Positions 25,424-34,925 are shown, counted from the first letter of the stretch. The stretch is 45,683 bases of DNA from an uncultured Anaerobutyricum sp. (GCF_934307085.1 NZ_CAKRCF010000025.1:1-45683); one strand, 5' to 3'. The notes: generated by a model from the sequence alone, not told the origin. Numbers and translations are program-made.

Positions 25424-26713
25424 CTATCTTCCATAACTTCCAGTATTTCCAAGTTCTTCTTCAATCCGCATCAGCTGATTATACTTTGCGGTACGTTCTG
25501 CACGACACGGTGCTCCCGTCTTAATCTGTCCGGCATTTACTGCAACCGCCAGGTCTGCAATGGTTGTATCTTCGGTATCTCCACTTCGATGAGAAATAAT
25601 CGTGCGATAACCTGCTTTTTGTGCCATTAAAATTGCATCTAATGTCTCTGATAATGTGCCAATCTGGTTCGGTTTTATTAAAATAGCATTCGCAATTCCT
25701 TTGTCAATTCCATCGGAAAGTCTCTTTACATTCGTTACAAAAAGGTCATCCCCGACAAGCTGCACCTTTTCACTCAAACGGTAAGTAAGTACCTTCCAGC
25801 CAGCATAATCTTCCTCACTCAATCCATCTTCAATAGAAATTAATGGAAACTGTTCTACAAGTCCTTCATAGTATTGCACCATTTCTTCTGCATTCCGGCA
25901 AATTTCTTTTTCTCGCATCTGGCTTTCTCCCGGAAAATAATACCGTTTCGTATTTTCATCATATAGCTCAGAAGCCGCCGCATCCATCGCAAAAAAGATA
26001 TCCTCTCCCGGCTCATATCCGGCAAGCGTTGTTGCCTCCTGCAAAAGTTCCAATGCCTCCTGTGCCGAATCTAAATCTGGGGCAAATCCACCTTCATCTC
26101 CCACACCAGTAGAGTAACCTTTTTCAGAAAGTATTTTTTTTAACTGCTGATAAATTTCCGTACACATCTGAATTCCTTCTGAAAATGTTTCTGCTCCTGT
26201 CGGCATAATCATAAATTCCTGAAAATCAATCGAATTTTTCGCATGACACCCTCCGTTAATGACATTCATCATCGGTACCGGCAATACTTTTCCGTTTACA
26301 CCTCCAACATAACGGTAAAGCGGGATTCCCAACCCTTGTGCCGCTGCTCTTGCCACGGCAAGCGACACACCAAGAATCGCATTTGCACCATATTTACTCT
26401 TATTCTCTGTCCCGTCTGCCTCTCTTAAAATACAATCAATTTCTCTTTGTTCTAATGCATTACAGCCACATAAGCGGTCACAAATTCTTGTATTTACATT
26501 AGTGACGGCCCGCTCCACGCCTTTTCCTCCAAAACGCTTTTCTTCATCCCGAAGTTCTACTGCCTCAAAACGTCCTGTAGAGGCTCCAGATGGCACGATT
26601 GCCTTTCCCATCGCCCCACTCTCTAAACGCACCGTCACTTCCACTGTAGGATTGCCTCTAGAATCTAACACTTCGAGTCCATGTACATCTTCAATATTAA
26701 AGCCTTTTTTCAT
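25424..26713 (-). CDS. eno: enolase
   Basis: A 429-residue glycolytic enzyme converting 2-phosphoglycerate to phosphoenolpyruvate. It has full length with [39 protein letters not shown], the metal and acid-base segments [14 protein letters not shown] and [20 protein letters not shown], and the C-terminal [17 protein letters not shown]. The His loop reads [10 protein letters not shown] where most bacterial enolases read GGxHADNNVD; the His is kept but the neighbours differ. It is monocistronic here, 8 kb from the gap-pgk-tpiA-gpmI cluster that often contains eno. The ATG follows AAGGAGG. A second enolase elsewhere would be informative. Confidence 0.95.
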   Translation of the reverse strand: MKKGFNIEDVHGLEVLDSRGNPTVEVTVRLESGAMGKAIVPSGASTGRFEAVELRDEEKRFGGKGVERAVTNVNTRICDRLCGCNALEQREIDCILREADGTENKSKYGANAILGVSLAVARAAAQGLGIPLYRYVGGVNGKVLPVPMMNVINGGCHAKNSIDFQEFMIMPTGAETFSEGIQMCTEIYQQLKKILSEKGYSTGVGDEGGFAPDLDSAQEALELLQEATTLAGYEPGEDIFFAMDAAASELYDENTKRYYFPGESQMREKEICRNAEEMVQYYEGLVEQFPLISIEDGLSEEDYAGWKVLTYRLSEKVQLVGDDLFVTNVKRLSDGIDKGIANAILIKPNQIGTLSETLDAILMAQKAGYRTIISHRSGDTEDTTIADLAVAVNAGQIKTGAPCRAERTAKYNQLMRIEEELGNTGSYGR

Positions 26714-26931
26714 AAAAAAATTCCTCCTTACTGATTTTATCTACTCTTGGAAATGAGCACATATATTGAAAATATTTCCTTTCTTCAGTATGGGAGAAAT
26801 TTGATTTTTTATACATCACTTCATATTTTTCTATTTTACATATTTCTTAAACAATCTTCTTATGACCTCGCTTATACACGATTTTGTTATATATTATAAA
26901 ATTATCTAATTGTTGGCGAAAAGTCTGCATA
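26714..26931. other. AT-rich intergenic stretch upstream of enolase
   Basis: About 220 nt with no supportable gene; it must hold the enolase promoter. I found no convincing -35/-10 pair with good spacing. It is bounded upstream by the strong terminator at 26932-26985. Confidence 0.5.
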
Positions 26932-26985
26932 TAAAAAAGGAATTTATCCACAATATATTAAAATGTGGATAAATTCCCTTTTTCA
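26932..26985 (-). terminator. terminator of the liv-kinase operon
   Basis: Perfect 14-bp stem GGAATTTATCCACA (26939-26952) and TGTGGATAAATTCC (26964-26977), with a T run on the minus strand (TTTTTTATATGC) and also on the plus side. It ends the operon whose last gene is the cytidylate-kinase-like gene. Confidence 0.88.
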
Positions 26986-27028
26986 TTTTGCACTGTAATT
27001 ACTGTGTTATCTCGGCAACTATAATGCA

Positions 27029-27646
27029 TTAAGCATACTGTTCAATATATGCCTTTACCACTGCCACAAGCTTTTCATAGCTCATGCTTGCAGTATTTAA
27101 GCAAAAATCATAGTTTCTTGAATCATTCCAGTCCTTGCCGGTATGATATTTATAATAGTCTGAACGATATTTATCCGTCTTTTCAATCTTACGGATAATC
27201 TCTTTCTCTGTACCGCCATTCTGTGTCTTTACACGGGCAATACAGTCTTCTCTTGGAGCATAAAAGAATAGGCGGATTACGTCTGGATTATCTTTTAAAA
27301 TAAAGTCTGCACATCGTCCAATAATAATGCAGGATTCTTCTGCTGCTACTTCCTTAATTACCTTTGCCTGGTAGTTAAAAAGATTATCATCGGATACAAA
27401 GTCATCACTTTCCGGTGGAAATACTTCACCTTTGTAAATCTTCTTGCTGATGCCGAACAACGGAAGAGACTTCACCTTTTCATCTACTTCTCCAAACAAA
27501 GCTTCATTAATTCCGCTCTGTTCGGAAGCCATACGAAGCAGTTCCCTGTCATAACAATGAATACCAAGTTCCTTTGCTAAAAGCTTACCTAAGGTTCTTC
27601 CACCACTTCCATAACTTCTTGCAATCGTAATTACTGTATGTTTCAT
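27029..27646 (-). CDS. cytidylate kinase-like family protein
   Basis: A 205-residue P-loop nucleotide kinase of the Cytidylate_kin2 type, common in Clostridia. The motif ITIARSYGSGGRTLGKLLA (6-24) is the ATP-binding loop. The LID/phosphate region includes IIIGRCADFIL and FFYAPREDCIARV, and the tail YRSDYYKYHTGKDWNDSRNYDFCLNT is the family's characteristic C-terminal motif. The substrate has not been established for this subfamily; it may phosphorylate CMP or another nucleotide. It starts 8 nt after livF, so it is cotranscribed with a branched-chain amino-acid transporter, an unexplained pairing. The terminator at 26932-26985 ends the operon. Confidence 0.88.
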   Translation of the reverse strand: MKHTVITIARSYGSGGRTLGKLLAKELGIHCYDRELLRMASEQSGINEALFGEVDEKVKSLPLFGISKKIYKGEVFPPESDDFVSDDNLFNYQAKVIKEVAAEESCIIIGRCADFILKDNPDVIRLFFYAPREDCIARVKTQNGGTEKEIIRKIEKTDKYRSDYYKYHTGKDWNDSRNYDFCLNTASMSYEKLVAVVKAYIEQYA

Positions 27647-27654
27647 CGTAACAC

Positions 27655-28365
27655 CTACTCTCCCAAATATGCCTTTTTAATAGACTCATTATTCATAAGC
27701 TCTTTTGCATCACCACTAAGTGCAATTTTTCCGGTTTCTAAAACATATGCTCTATCTGCGATTGCTAACGCTTTTTTCGCATTCTGTTCTACAAGAAGGA
27801 CGGTTGTTCCTTCGGAGGAAATCTTCTGAATAATCTTAAAAATCTCATCTACGAAAATTGGGGACAGACCCATAGAAGGCTCATCCATTAAAACGATTCT
27901 TGGTTTGGACATCAGGGCTCTTCCCATAGCGAGCATCTGCTGTTCTCCACCACTAAGTGTTCCAGCGGACTGATTTCTTCTCTCTTTTAAGCGAGGGAAG
28001 CTTTCATATACCATTTCAAGAGACTGTGCGATTTCGTTCTTATCTTTTCTTGTATAAGCACCAAGCTTCAGGTTTTCGTATACAGAAAGATTAGCAAATA
28101 CACGTCTTCCTTCTGGTACATGTGCCATTCCCATTGTTACAATCTTATGTCCCGGTACTTTTGTAATATCCTGTCCTTCAAACAGGATATGTCCTTTCTT
28201 TGCTGGAAGCATACCAGTGATTGTCTGAAGAGTTGTTGTCTTGCCGGCACCGTTCGCACCGATAAGAGCGATAACTTCTCCCTGATTTACCTCAAAGGAA
28301 ATCCCCTTGATGGCCTGAATCATCCCATAATATACTTCAAGGTCTTTTACTTCAAGCATTGCCAT
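27655..28365 (-). CDS. livF: branched-chain amino-acid type ABC transporter ATPase LivF
   Basis: A 236-residue cytoplasmic ATPase. Walker A GANGAGKTT (about 34-42), Q-loop, signature LSGGEQQMLAMGRALM, Walker B IVLMDEPSMGLSP and switch VEQNAKKAL are all intact. The sequence MLEVKDLEVYYGMIQAIKGISFEV is typical of LivF. With LivG it powers the LivHM permease. It starts 14 nt after livG, with AGGAGG before the ATG. The liv family covers leucine/isoleucine/valine as well as other amino acids and amides, so the exact substrate is not certain. Confidence 0.93.
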   Translation of the reverse strand: MAMLEVKDLEVYYGMIQAIKGISFEVNQGEVIALIGANGAGKTTTLQTITGMLPAKKGHILFEGQDITKVPGHKIVTMGMAHVPEGRRVFANLSVYENLKLGAYTRKDKNEIAQSLEMVYESFPRLKERRNQSAGTLSGGEQQMLAMGRALMSKPRIVLMDEPSMGLSPIFVDEIFKIIQKISSEGTTVLLVEQNAKKALAIADRAYVLETGKIALSGDAKELMNNESIKKAYLGE

Positions 28366-28379
28366 AAAGTTCTTTCCTC

Positions 28380-29138
28380 CTATTCTCCAAGATATGCCTT
28401 GATAACTTCTGGATTATTTAAAACATCTTTTGTCTTACCCTGTGCAAGTACCTGCCCAAAGTTTAATACAGTAAGTTCTTCACAAATTCCAGAAACAAGT
28501 TTCATATCATGTTCAATTAATAATATTGTCATATCAAAATTATCTCGAACGAAACGGATAGTATCCATAAGCTCGATGGTCTCATTTGGGTTCATACCAG
28601 CCGCAGGCTCATCTAAAAGAAGAAGCTTTGGATTTGTCGCAAGTGCTCTGGCAATCTCTAACTTACGCTGTTCTCCATATGGAAGATTCGATGCAAGGAA
28701 ATCTGCCTTATCATCAAGCTCAAATACTTTTAAAAGCTCCATTGCCTTTTTGTTCATTTCTTTTTCCATTTTGCGGTACTTTGGCAAACGTAAAATACCT
28801 GTCAAAGTGGAATACTTATACTGATTATGCAGTCCAATCTTTACATTGTCAAGAACGGACTGCTGAGAAAACAGACGGATATTCTGGAACGTTCTCGCAA
28901 TACCTGCCTTGTTAATCTCAATTGTTTTCTTTCCAACTAAGTCTTCTCCATCTAATTTGATGATACCATCTGTTGGTTTATATACACCAGTCAGCATATT
29001 GAACACAGTTGTCTTTCCAGCACCGTTCGGTCCAATGAGTCCATAAAGCTGACCTTTTTCAATGTTAATTTCAAACTGATCTACGGCACGAAGACCACCA
29101 AAAGAGATACCTAAATTCTTTACTTCAAGTAATGCCAT
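28380..29138 (-). CDS. livG: branched-chain amino-acid type ABC transporter ATPase LivG
   Basis: A 252-residue ATPase with Walker A GPNGAGKTT, signature LPYGEQRKLEIARAL (a LivG-type variant), Walker B LLLLDEPAAGMNP and switch IEHDMKLV. The long LivG-specific insert with ARTFQNIRLFSQQSVLDNVKIG is present. It partners LivF. The gap to livM is only 2 nt, and AGAGGAGG precedes the start. Confidence 0.93.
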   Translation of the reverse strand: MALLEVKNLGISFGGLRAVDQFEINIEKGQLYGLIGPNGAGKTTVFNMLTGVYKPTDGIIKLDGEDLVGKKTIEINKAGIARTFQNIRLFSQQSVLDNVKIGLHNQYKYSTLTGILRLPKYRKMEKEMNKKAMELLKVFELDDKADFLASNLPYGEQRKLEIARALATNPKLLLLDEPAAGMNPNETIELMDTIRFVRDNFDMTILLIEHDMKLVSGICEELTVLNFGQVLAQGKTKDVLNNPEVIKAYLGE

Positions 29139-29140
29139 AA

Positions 29141-30226
29141 TTACTGTACCTCCTCTGCTTTTGCTTTTTTGCCAAACATTCTCTTAAGGGAGTGTTTCTC
29201 TCTCCACTCAATTGCCTTTGGTGCCCAGTTAAAGAGCATCATGATAATTAATACGATTGCGTAGATTAACATACGGTAATCTGCAAGTCCACGAAGAACT
29301 TCTGGGAGCATTGTAAGAACAACGGCCGCAATAATAGAACCACGGAAGCTTCCCATTCCACCTAAGACAACAAATACAAGAATCATGATAGACATATTAT
29401 AACCAAAGTTTGCAGGAAGTGCTGTTAATGTAGACAGGTTATGTGCATAAAGAACGCCACCTGCACCAGCAATAGCTGCAGAAATAGTAAATGCCATCAA
29501 TTTATACTTTGTAATATTAATACCTACGGACTCTGCTGCAATACGGTTATCACGGATAGCCATAATTGCACGTCCTGTTCTTGAATTCACAAGGTTAAAG
29601 GACACAAAAAGGCTGATTAAAATAATAATGATACCAACAACAAATGTTGACTGGTTTGGTGTACCAACGATTCCCTTTGCACCGTCAATAATCATCTTTC
29701 CGTCTGCCTGCATATTTAAAGAGGCACTGTCCTTAATAGAAAAATGAAATCCCTTACTGTCTCTTCCAAGATACATAACGTTAATTACGTTCTTGATAAT
29801 CTCACCGAATGCCAGTGTTACGATAGCAAGGTAATCGCCACGAAGACGAAGAACTGGAATACCAATAAGCCATCCAAAAATCGCTGCAACAACAGTACCA
29901 ATAAGAATTGCTAAAATAAAACGCAATGTCTCATTCATTCCTGAAGTCATCATACATTTGGAAAATACGGCACTGGAAAATGCACCAACACACATAAAAC
30001 CCGCATGACCAAGACTCAGTTCACCAAGATATCCTACACATAGGTTCAGTCCGATTGCCACGATTGAATAAATACAAAGTGGAACTAAAAGTCCCTGCAT
30101 CAGACTGGACATCATGCCTGTAGATACCATAATCTCTACAATAATAAACACAGCGATTACCATAGCATAAGTAATCAGCATACTTTTTGTCTGTTTGTTT
30201 ATACTTTTCATATTTGATTTTTTCAT
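29141..30226 (-). CDS. livM: branched-chain amino-acid type ABC permease LivM
   Basis: A 361-residue membrane permease with about 9 transmembrane segments. The segments GLNLCVGYLGELSLGHAGFMCVGAF and LRGDYLAIVTLAFGEI are the LivM family marks, and GRAIMAIRDNRIAAESVGINI is the coupling helix that contacts LivF/LivG. It forms the channel with LivH. The gene begins 12 nt after livH. The tail is charged and cytoplasmic. Confidence 0.93.
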   Translation of the reverse strand: MKKSNMKSINKQTKSMLITYAMVIAVFIIVEIMVSTGMMSSLMQGLLVPLCIYSIVAIGLNLCVGYLGELSLGHAGFMCVGAFSSAVFSKCMMTSGMNETLRFILAILIGTVVAAIFGWLIGIPVLRLRGDYLAIVTLAFGEIIKNVINVMYLGRDSKGFHFSIKDSASLNMQADGKMIIDGAKGIVGTPNQSTFVVGIIIILISLFVSFNLVNSRTGRAIMAIRDNRIAAESVGINITKYKLMAFTISAAIAGAGGVLYAHNLSTLTALPANFGYNMSIMILVFVVLGGMGSFRGSIIAAVVLTMLPEVLRGLADYRMLIYAIVLIIMMLFNWAPKAIEWREKHSLKRMFGKKAKAEEVQ

Positions 30227-30238
30227 TTCTTACGCCAC

Positions 30239-31120
30239 CTACACTTTCTCCTGAACCTGCTTGCCAAGAAGTCCCGTAGGTTTTACTAAAAGTACGATAA
30301 TCAATACGGCAAATACAATCGCATCAGATAACTGGGAAGAAATATATGCTCTTCCTAAAATCTCGATTACTCCCAGTAAAATACCACCGATCAACGCTCC
30401 AGGGATGGAACCGATACCACCAAATACCGCTGCAGTAAACGCCTTAATACCAGGCATCGCACCCGTGTAAGGAGACAGTGTTGGGTAAGCGGAACATAAT
30501 AACACACCTGCAATAGCTGCTAATCCGGAACCGATAGCAAATGTAAGGGAAATTGTCTTGTTTACATTCACACCCATGAGCTGTGCTGCGTCTTTATCTT
30601 CAGATACGGCAAGCATTGCCTGACCGGATTTAGACTTTTTAATAAAGAGCATTAATGCAACCATGATAATGATACAACTGATAACAGTTGCGATTGTTAC
30701 ACCAGAAATTGTAAGGTCTCCTCCTGCAAGCTTAATTGTAGGGATATTTACAACAGATGTAAAGGACTTTGTATCTGCACCAAATAAAATTAATGCGAAG
30801 TTTTGCAGAAAATAGCTGACACCGATTGCTGTGATTAATACGGCAAGTGGGGAAGCCTTTCTCAGTGGTTTGTACGCAATTTTCTCAATTACTACACCAA
30901 GTACTGTACAGCCGATTACCGCTGCAATAATACTTACGGTAGAGTTTAAATGAAAGCTGCCCATTAAAACGAAAACGATATAGCAGCCAATCATGATAAC
31001 ATCGCCGTGAGCGAAGTTCAGCATCTTAGCGATACCGTATACCATAGTGTAGCCAAGGGCAATAATTGCATAAATACTACCCAGACTGACACCATTAATC
31101 AAATAGGATATAAAACTCAT
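30239..31120 (-). CDS. livH: branched-chain amino-acid type ABC permease LivH
   Basis: A 293-residue permease with about 8 hydrophobic segments and the family marks NGVSLGSIYAIIALGYTMVYGIAKMLNFAHGD and GQAMLAVSEDKDAAQLMGVNVNK. An in-frame ATG at 31132 exists, but GGAGG (within that codon stretch) is placed 5 nt before the ATG at 31120, so 31120 is the better start. It is separated from livK by about 170 nt containing two strong hairpins. Confidence 0.93.
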   Translation of the reverse strand: MSFISYLINGVSLGSIYAIIALGYTMVYGIAKMLNFAHGDVIMIGCYIVFVLMGSFHLNSTVSIIAAVIGCTVLGVVIEKIAYKPLRKASPLAVLITAIGVSYFLQNFALILFGADTKSFTSVVNIPTIKLAGGDLTISGVTIATVISCIIIMVALMLFIKKSKSGQAMLAVSEDKDAAQLMGVNVNKTISLTFAIGSGLAAIAGVLLCSAYPTLSPYTGAMPGIKAFTAAVFGGIGSIPGALIGGILLGVIEILGRAYISSQLSDAIVFAVLIIVLLVKPTGLLGKQVQEKV

Positions 31121-31175
31121 CTTTACCTCCATGCCGCTTATGCGGCGTTTCTAGAAACTTTAAAAAGTTCATGTC

Positions 31176-31226
31176 TTTTTTATATCACAGAGAAATCAGC
31201 TCGTAATCTTTCTGTGATATAAAAAA
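31176..31226 (-). promoter_or_regulatory. 16-bp hairpin in the livK-livH gap
   Basis: Perfect 16-bp inverted repeat TTTTTTATATCACAGA (31176-31191) with its complement at 31211-31226 and a 19-nt loop. It lies between the livK terminator and livH. On the minus strand the stem ends in an A/T-rich segment. Likely roles are partial termination or mRNA end stabilisation. Confidence 0.6.
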
Positions 31227-31240
31227 GGATATAGTCTAAT

Positions 31241-31272
31241 ACAAAAAAGGGTTACCCGCAGGTAACCCTTCC
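31241..31272 (-). terminator. terminator directly after livK
   Basis: Perfect 10-bp stem AAGGGTTACC (31247-31256) and GGTAACCCTT (31261-31270), a 4-nt loop, then TTTTTTG on the minus strand. Partial read-through would give more LivK than permease. Confidence 0.85.
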
Positions 31273-31293
31273 CTGGGCTATATGTTATTTAAA

Positions 31294-32466
31294 TTACATT
31301 GCTTTGTAAGCACCGTTCTTAATAATAACAGCCTTAGGAGACTTAGTTACTTCTCCGCTTTCATTCCATGTAAGACCGTCTTCTCCACCTGTGAGACCCT
31401 GCATCTTAATCTTAGTCATAGCACCTTTTAATGCGTCACACATATCAGAAGCACTCATATCTGTAGTTGCTTTAGATTCTTCGATTGCTGCCTTTAATGC
31501 GTAAACAGCATCGTAAGAGTCTGCTGCGAACTGGTTAGGAGTATCTTTATATTTTTCTTTGTAAGTCTTTACAAAGTTCTGAACTGTCTTATCTTTCGCA
31601 TCTGCTGCGAATGGAGTTAAGAGCATAACATCTTCTGCTAACTTCGTATCAAAGTTCTCTACTGTAAGGATACCATCCATTCCGTCTACACCAAAGAATT
31701 TAGGTTTGTATCCCATAGTGTCTGCCTGTTTTAAAATAATGGAAGCTTCCTGATAGTAGATAGGTAAGAACAATAAGTCTGCTCCTGCATCTTTTGCTTT
31801 CTGAAGCTGTGTTCCAAAGTCTGTCTTGGAATCTGCTGTAAATGCTGCCTTAGAAACGATGTTAAGACCCTGTGTCTTAGCTTCTGCTTCAAATTTTTCT
31901 TCGATACCTGAAGAATATACATCAGAACTATCATAGATAATACCAATCTTAGTTGAAAGCTTATTCTCTGCAATGTACTGAGCAGAAGCAATACCCTGGT
32001 TAGGGTCTGTGAAACATACCTGGAATACATTTCCGTTTCCGCTGGAAAGTACATCTGGTGAAGAAGCAGATGGTGTAATCTGGAATACATTATCGGATGC
32101 TGTCTTACCAGCTACTGCGATACATGGAGCAGTTGTTGTTGTTCCAACTAACATCTGCATACCCCAGTCTTTTAATGTATTGTAAGCATTAACTGCTTTC
32201 TCTGCATCGTTCTGGTCATCTTCAAAACGGTATTCAATCTGCTTACCGTTAATACCACCTGCAGCATTGATTTCATCTACTGCAATCTGTGCTCCGTTCT
32301 TTACGGCTGTTCCGTAAATCGCTGTTGCTCCGGTAGTCGGTCCAATACCACCAATATAATATTTGTCTGCATCTTTCTTAGATGAAGAACTTGAATTGCT
32401 ACCACATCCTGTCAACGCAGTTACTGCCATGGCAGCCACTAACATTACACTTATAAATTTTTTCAT
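31294..32466 (-). CDS. livK: LivK-like amino-acid-binding lipoprotein
   Basis: A 390-residue type I periplasmic binding-fold lipoprotein that collects substrate for LivHMGF. The lipobox LTGC lies at the end of the signal peptide (MKKFISVMLVAAMAVTALTGC). Ser-rich linker, then KYYIGGIGPTTGATAIYGTAVKNGAQIAVDEINAAGG and LVGTTTTAPCIAVAG, typical of the LivK/leucine-binding family. Substrate specificity cannot be read from sequence. The ATG follows AAAGGAGG. It is the first gene of its operon and is separated from livH by a terminator and hairpin. Confidence 0.93.
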   Translation of the reverse strand: MKKFISVMLVAAMAVTALTGCGSNSSSSSKKDADKYYIGGIGPTTGATAIYGTAVKNGAQIAVDEINAAGGINGKQIEYRFEDDQNDAEKAVNAYNTLKDWGMQMLVGTTTTAPCIAVAGKTASDNVFQITPSASSPDVLSSGNGNVFQVCFTDPNQGIASAQYIAENKLSTKIGIIYDSSDVYSSGIEEKFEAEAKTQGLNIVSKAAFTADSKTDFGTQLQKAKDAGADLLFLPIYYQEASIILKQADTMGYKPKFFGVDGMDGILTVENFDTKLAEDVMLLTPFAADAKDKTVQNFVKTYKEKYKDTPNQFAADSYDAVYALKAAIEESKATTDMSASDMCDALKGAMTKIKMQGLTGGEDGLTWNESGEVTKSPKAVIIKNGAYKAM

Positions 32467-32795
32467 TATTTCTTCCTCCTTTATAACGTATAATGAAAAA
32501 TATATCTTGAATGTACCAGCTCAATGACAACTATTCTGAATCCACTACCACTGTGTCAATACATTAGATATTTTCATGGATTTTATATTACTACACTAAA
32601 TCAATAAAATCAAGTTTTTTTGAAGGATTAAAAAGTTTTTTTGCATATTTTTTTGTTTTTGACTTCATTTTTCACTTTTTATCGCTTAAAAATTCCTCTG
32701 CTTTTCCACGATTCAAACTCATGTAATATGATACACTTCCTATAGAAAACATACAAATCCTCTCTCTTTATGCCTTACTATTTTGAATGTTATTT
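32467..32795 (-). promoter_or_regulatory. livK upstream region
   Basis: AT-rich gap of about 330 nt without a gene. The best promoter pair is a -35 TTGATT (32608-32613) and a -10 TAATAT (32585-32590) with a 17-bp spacer. A second -35-like TTGACA (32554-32559, minus strand) has only a poor -10. I recognised no riboswitch. Confidence 0.5.
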
Positions 32796-32860
32796 ATAAA
32801 ACAAAACAACTCCGCTCGCAAAAACAGATAGGCAAAACCTGCTTTATGAGCGGAGTTTGA
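32796..32860 (-). terminator. terminator of the methionine aminopeptidase gene
   Basis: 10-bp stem AACTCCGCTC (32808-32817) and GAGCGGAGTT (32848-32857) with a 30-nt loop, followed on the minus strand by GTTTTGTTTT. It lies downstream of map. Confidence 0.7.
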
Positions 32861-32919
32861 AATAGCTACCTTTTTGACGGAAAATCAAGATTACCAGTCA
32901 AACAATTTAGCACAGTACA

Positions 32920-33789
32920 TTAATGAGAGAGGATTTCCGTCCCATCTTCCGTCACCAAAATTGTGTATTCCCACTGTGCGGAAGGCTTACCATCTTCTGT
33001 GCGGATTGTCCAGCCGTCATCTTCATCTTCCCATACGTCTGGTTTTCCCATATTTACCATCGGCTCAATCGTAAATGTCATGCCTGGTACAAAAAGGATT
33101 CCTTCATCTGGCTGTCCGATATGATTAACCCATGGTTCCTCATGAAACTGCACACCACAGCCATGTCCGCCGATTTCTCTTACGACGCTGTATCCATTCT
33201 CTACGGCATGTTTGTTACAAACATAACCCATATCCCCCATCGTTCCCCATGGCTTTGTCGCTTCAAGAGCAAGGTCAACACATTCCTTTGTCACGCGGAC
33301 AAGTTTCTTCTTCTCTTCAGAAACGTCACCGATACAGAACATTCTGGATGCATCACCAAAATAACCGTTATAAATTGTAGTACAGTCTACATTAAGAATC
33401 TGTCCACTCTTTAAAATCTGTTCATCACTTGGAATACCATGACATACAACATCATCAATAGAAATACAAACACTCTTTGGATAGCCCTGATAACCAAGAC
33501 AAGCAGGGATTCCACCAATTTCTCTTGTATACTCTTCAATAAGACGGTTCAGTTCTCCTGTACTTACTCCCTCTTTTACATATGGAGTGATAAAGTCAAG
33601 AACCATTGTATTCTTTTTACCTGCTTCACGGATTCCTTCTATCTGCTCTGGTGTCTTAATCATGGAATGGTCTGGTACTTCATATCCTCTGTTCCAATAA
33701 TCTTTGATACGGTTATCAAAAGACATATGACATGCTTTATATTTCTTTCCGCTGCCACACCAGCATTTATCATTTCTTCCTATTTTCAT
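32920..33789 (-). CDS. map: type I methionine aminopeptidase with N-terminal SEC-C zinc motif
   Basis: A 289-residue cytoplasmic metallopeptidase that removes the initiator Met. The first 25 residues are a SEC-C motif (RNDKCWCGSGKKYKACH), which binds zinc and may contact the ribosome or substrates. The catalytic domain (about 45-289) has the metal ligands in NVDCTTIYNGYFGDASRM (two Asp), GHGCGVQFHEEP (His), FTIEPMVN (Glu) and WEYTILVTED (Glu). The family length for the SEC-C form is about 285-290 residues. The ATG at 33789 has AAGGA upstream. It is probably monocistronic, with a terminator after it. Confidence 0.96.
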   Translation of the reverse strand: MKIGRNDKCWCGSGKKYKACHMSFDNRIKDYWNRGYEVPDHSMIKTPEQIEGIREAGKKNTMVLDFITPYVKEGVSTGELNRLIEEYTREIGGIPACLGYQGYPKSVCISIDDVVCHGIPSDEQILKSGQILNVDCTTIYNGYFGDASRMFCIGDVSEEKKKLVRVTKECVDLALEATKPWGTMGDMGYVCNKHAVENGYSVVREIGGHGCGVQFHEEPWVNHIGQPDEGILFVPGMTFTIEPMVNMGKPDVWEDEDDGWTIRTEDGKPSAQWEYTILVTEDGTEILSH

Positions 33790-33899
33790 TGTTAAATCCT
33801 TCTTTCTGTAACATTCCTCTAATTTATATTCGAGGCAGTAATTTTTTATTTACATCGTATAATAACCAATCATTTGCTGCATCACTGCCAACATATCGT

Positions 33900-33928
33900 A
33901 TATTAAGCCACTTAAGCTTTTTTTGCAA
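33900..33928 (-). promoter_or_regulatory. candidate promoter of map
   Basis: On the minus strand there is a -35 TTGCAA (33923-33928), a 17-bp spacer and a -10 TAATAT (33900-33905). The predicted leader is about 105 nt. The rest of the 33790-34059 gap is AT-rich with no gene. Confidence 0.5.
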
Positions 33929-34059
33929 TATATTTTTATTTTCCAAATTTATTTTGTATGCCTATCCATGTCTATTGCATCTATTGAGCATACATTTTAT
34001 TTTTCATATCTATTTTCTGTATCTCTCCATATTTACTATCTACTTTAAACCTTCTATAC

Positions 34060-34806
34060 CTACTTCGGATAAATACAAATTTTGGCATTCTTATCCACCG
34101 TCTGCATAATCTTTTTCATATACTTTTCTTTCACTGCCACACAGCCACCTGTATATGGTCTCTTTCCCGTACAGTGTAAGAAAATAGCAGAACCTTTTTT
34201 ATAGACACATTTCTTATTATAATCAATCGCTAACGCATAATTATACTGCGGTTTATAATCAATCAAATGTTCTCCGGAACGGCTCGCTTTCACCTTACGG
34301 ATATCAATCATTTGGTTATAATATCTCCTGTCTCCGCTCCAGTAATAATATTTATTCAGCTTTATGTATTTTATCTTACTGCCCGGATTCTTCTTAATTC
34401 CGAAAGCCTTTGTAAAACTATAAGTACCCGTTGGGGTTTTCTTATCTCCCTCTCGCTTTTTGCCGATACCTTTTTTGCCGACATAACCGGCACAGGCAAA
34501 TACTTTTTTAAACTTTCCATTTACTTTTTCATACAAAACGATATTTGCCTTACTTTTACCTTTGTATTTTACGAAGATAAGCTGGTTTACTTTTTTGCTT
34601 TTCTCATATTTTTGGAGAAGCGTTGTCCATTTGTCCTTTTTAGCTGTAGATTTATTAGCTACTGTTGTGCTCTGGCTTTTTACAGCCGCTGCTTGTAGAG
34701 GAATTACATTATCTGCCGCTATAAATATGCTTATAACAAAAATGATGGTTAAAAAGATTGCTAATCCATTCAAGCAATAACTTCCTCTTTTCGCATTCTC
34801 TTTCAT
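34060..34806 (-). CDS. secreted or membrane-anchored L,D-transpeptidase (YkuD domain)
   Basis: A 248-residue extracytoplasmic enzyme that would form or exchange 3-3 peptidoglycan crosslinks, or attach substituents. The N-terminal hydrophobic segment (about 10-35) is a signal anchor. A Lys/Thr linker follows, then a YkuD/ErfK domain with GDKKTPTGTYSF (family entry motif) and the catalytic block FLHCTGKRPYTGGCVAV with His211 and Cys222. The ATG at 34806 has an AAAGGAAG site upstream; the frame extends further up without support. It is probably monocistronic, and its terminator was not found. Confidence 0.85.
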   Translation of the reverse strand: MKENAKRGSYCLNGLAIFLTIIFVISIFIAADNVIPLQAAAVKSQSTTVANKSTAKKDKWTTLLQKYEKSKKVNQLIFVKYKGKSKANIVLYEKVNGKFKKVFACAGYVGKKGIGKKREGDKKTPTGTYSFTKAFGIKKNPGSKIKYIKLNKYYYWSGDRRYYNQMIDIRKVKASRSGEHLIDYKPQYNYALAIDYNKKCVYKKGSAIFLHCTGKRPYTGGCVAVKEKYMKKIMQTVDKNAKICIYPK

Positions 34807-34925
34807 AATACGTGCTTCCTTTCTTTTTTGTTCCTGTACTTGATTTGGTAAGTTTATTATAACATATAAAAAAACACTCAAAAAGTAATCGCAAATATTT
34901 ATGATTACTTTTTAATTGTTTTTAA

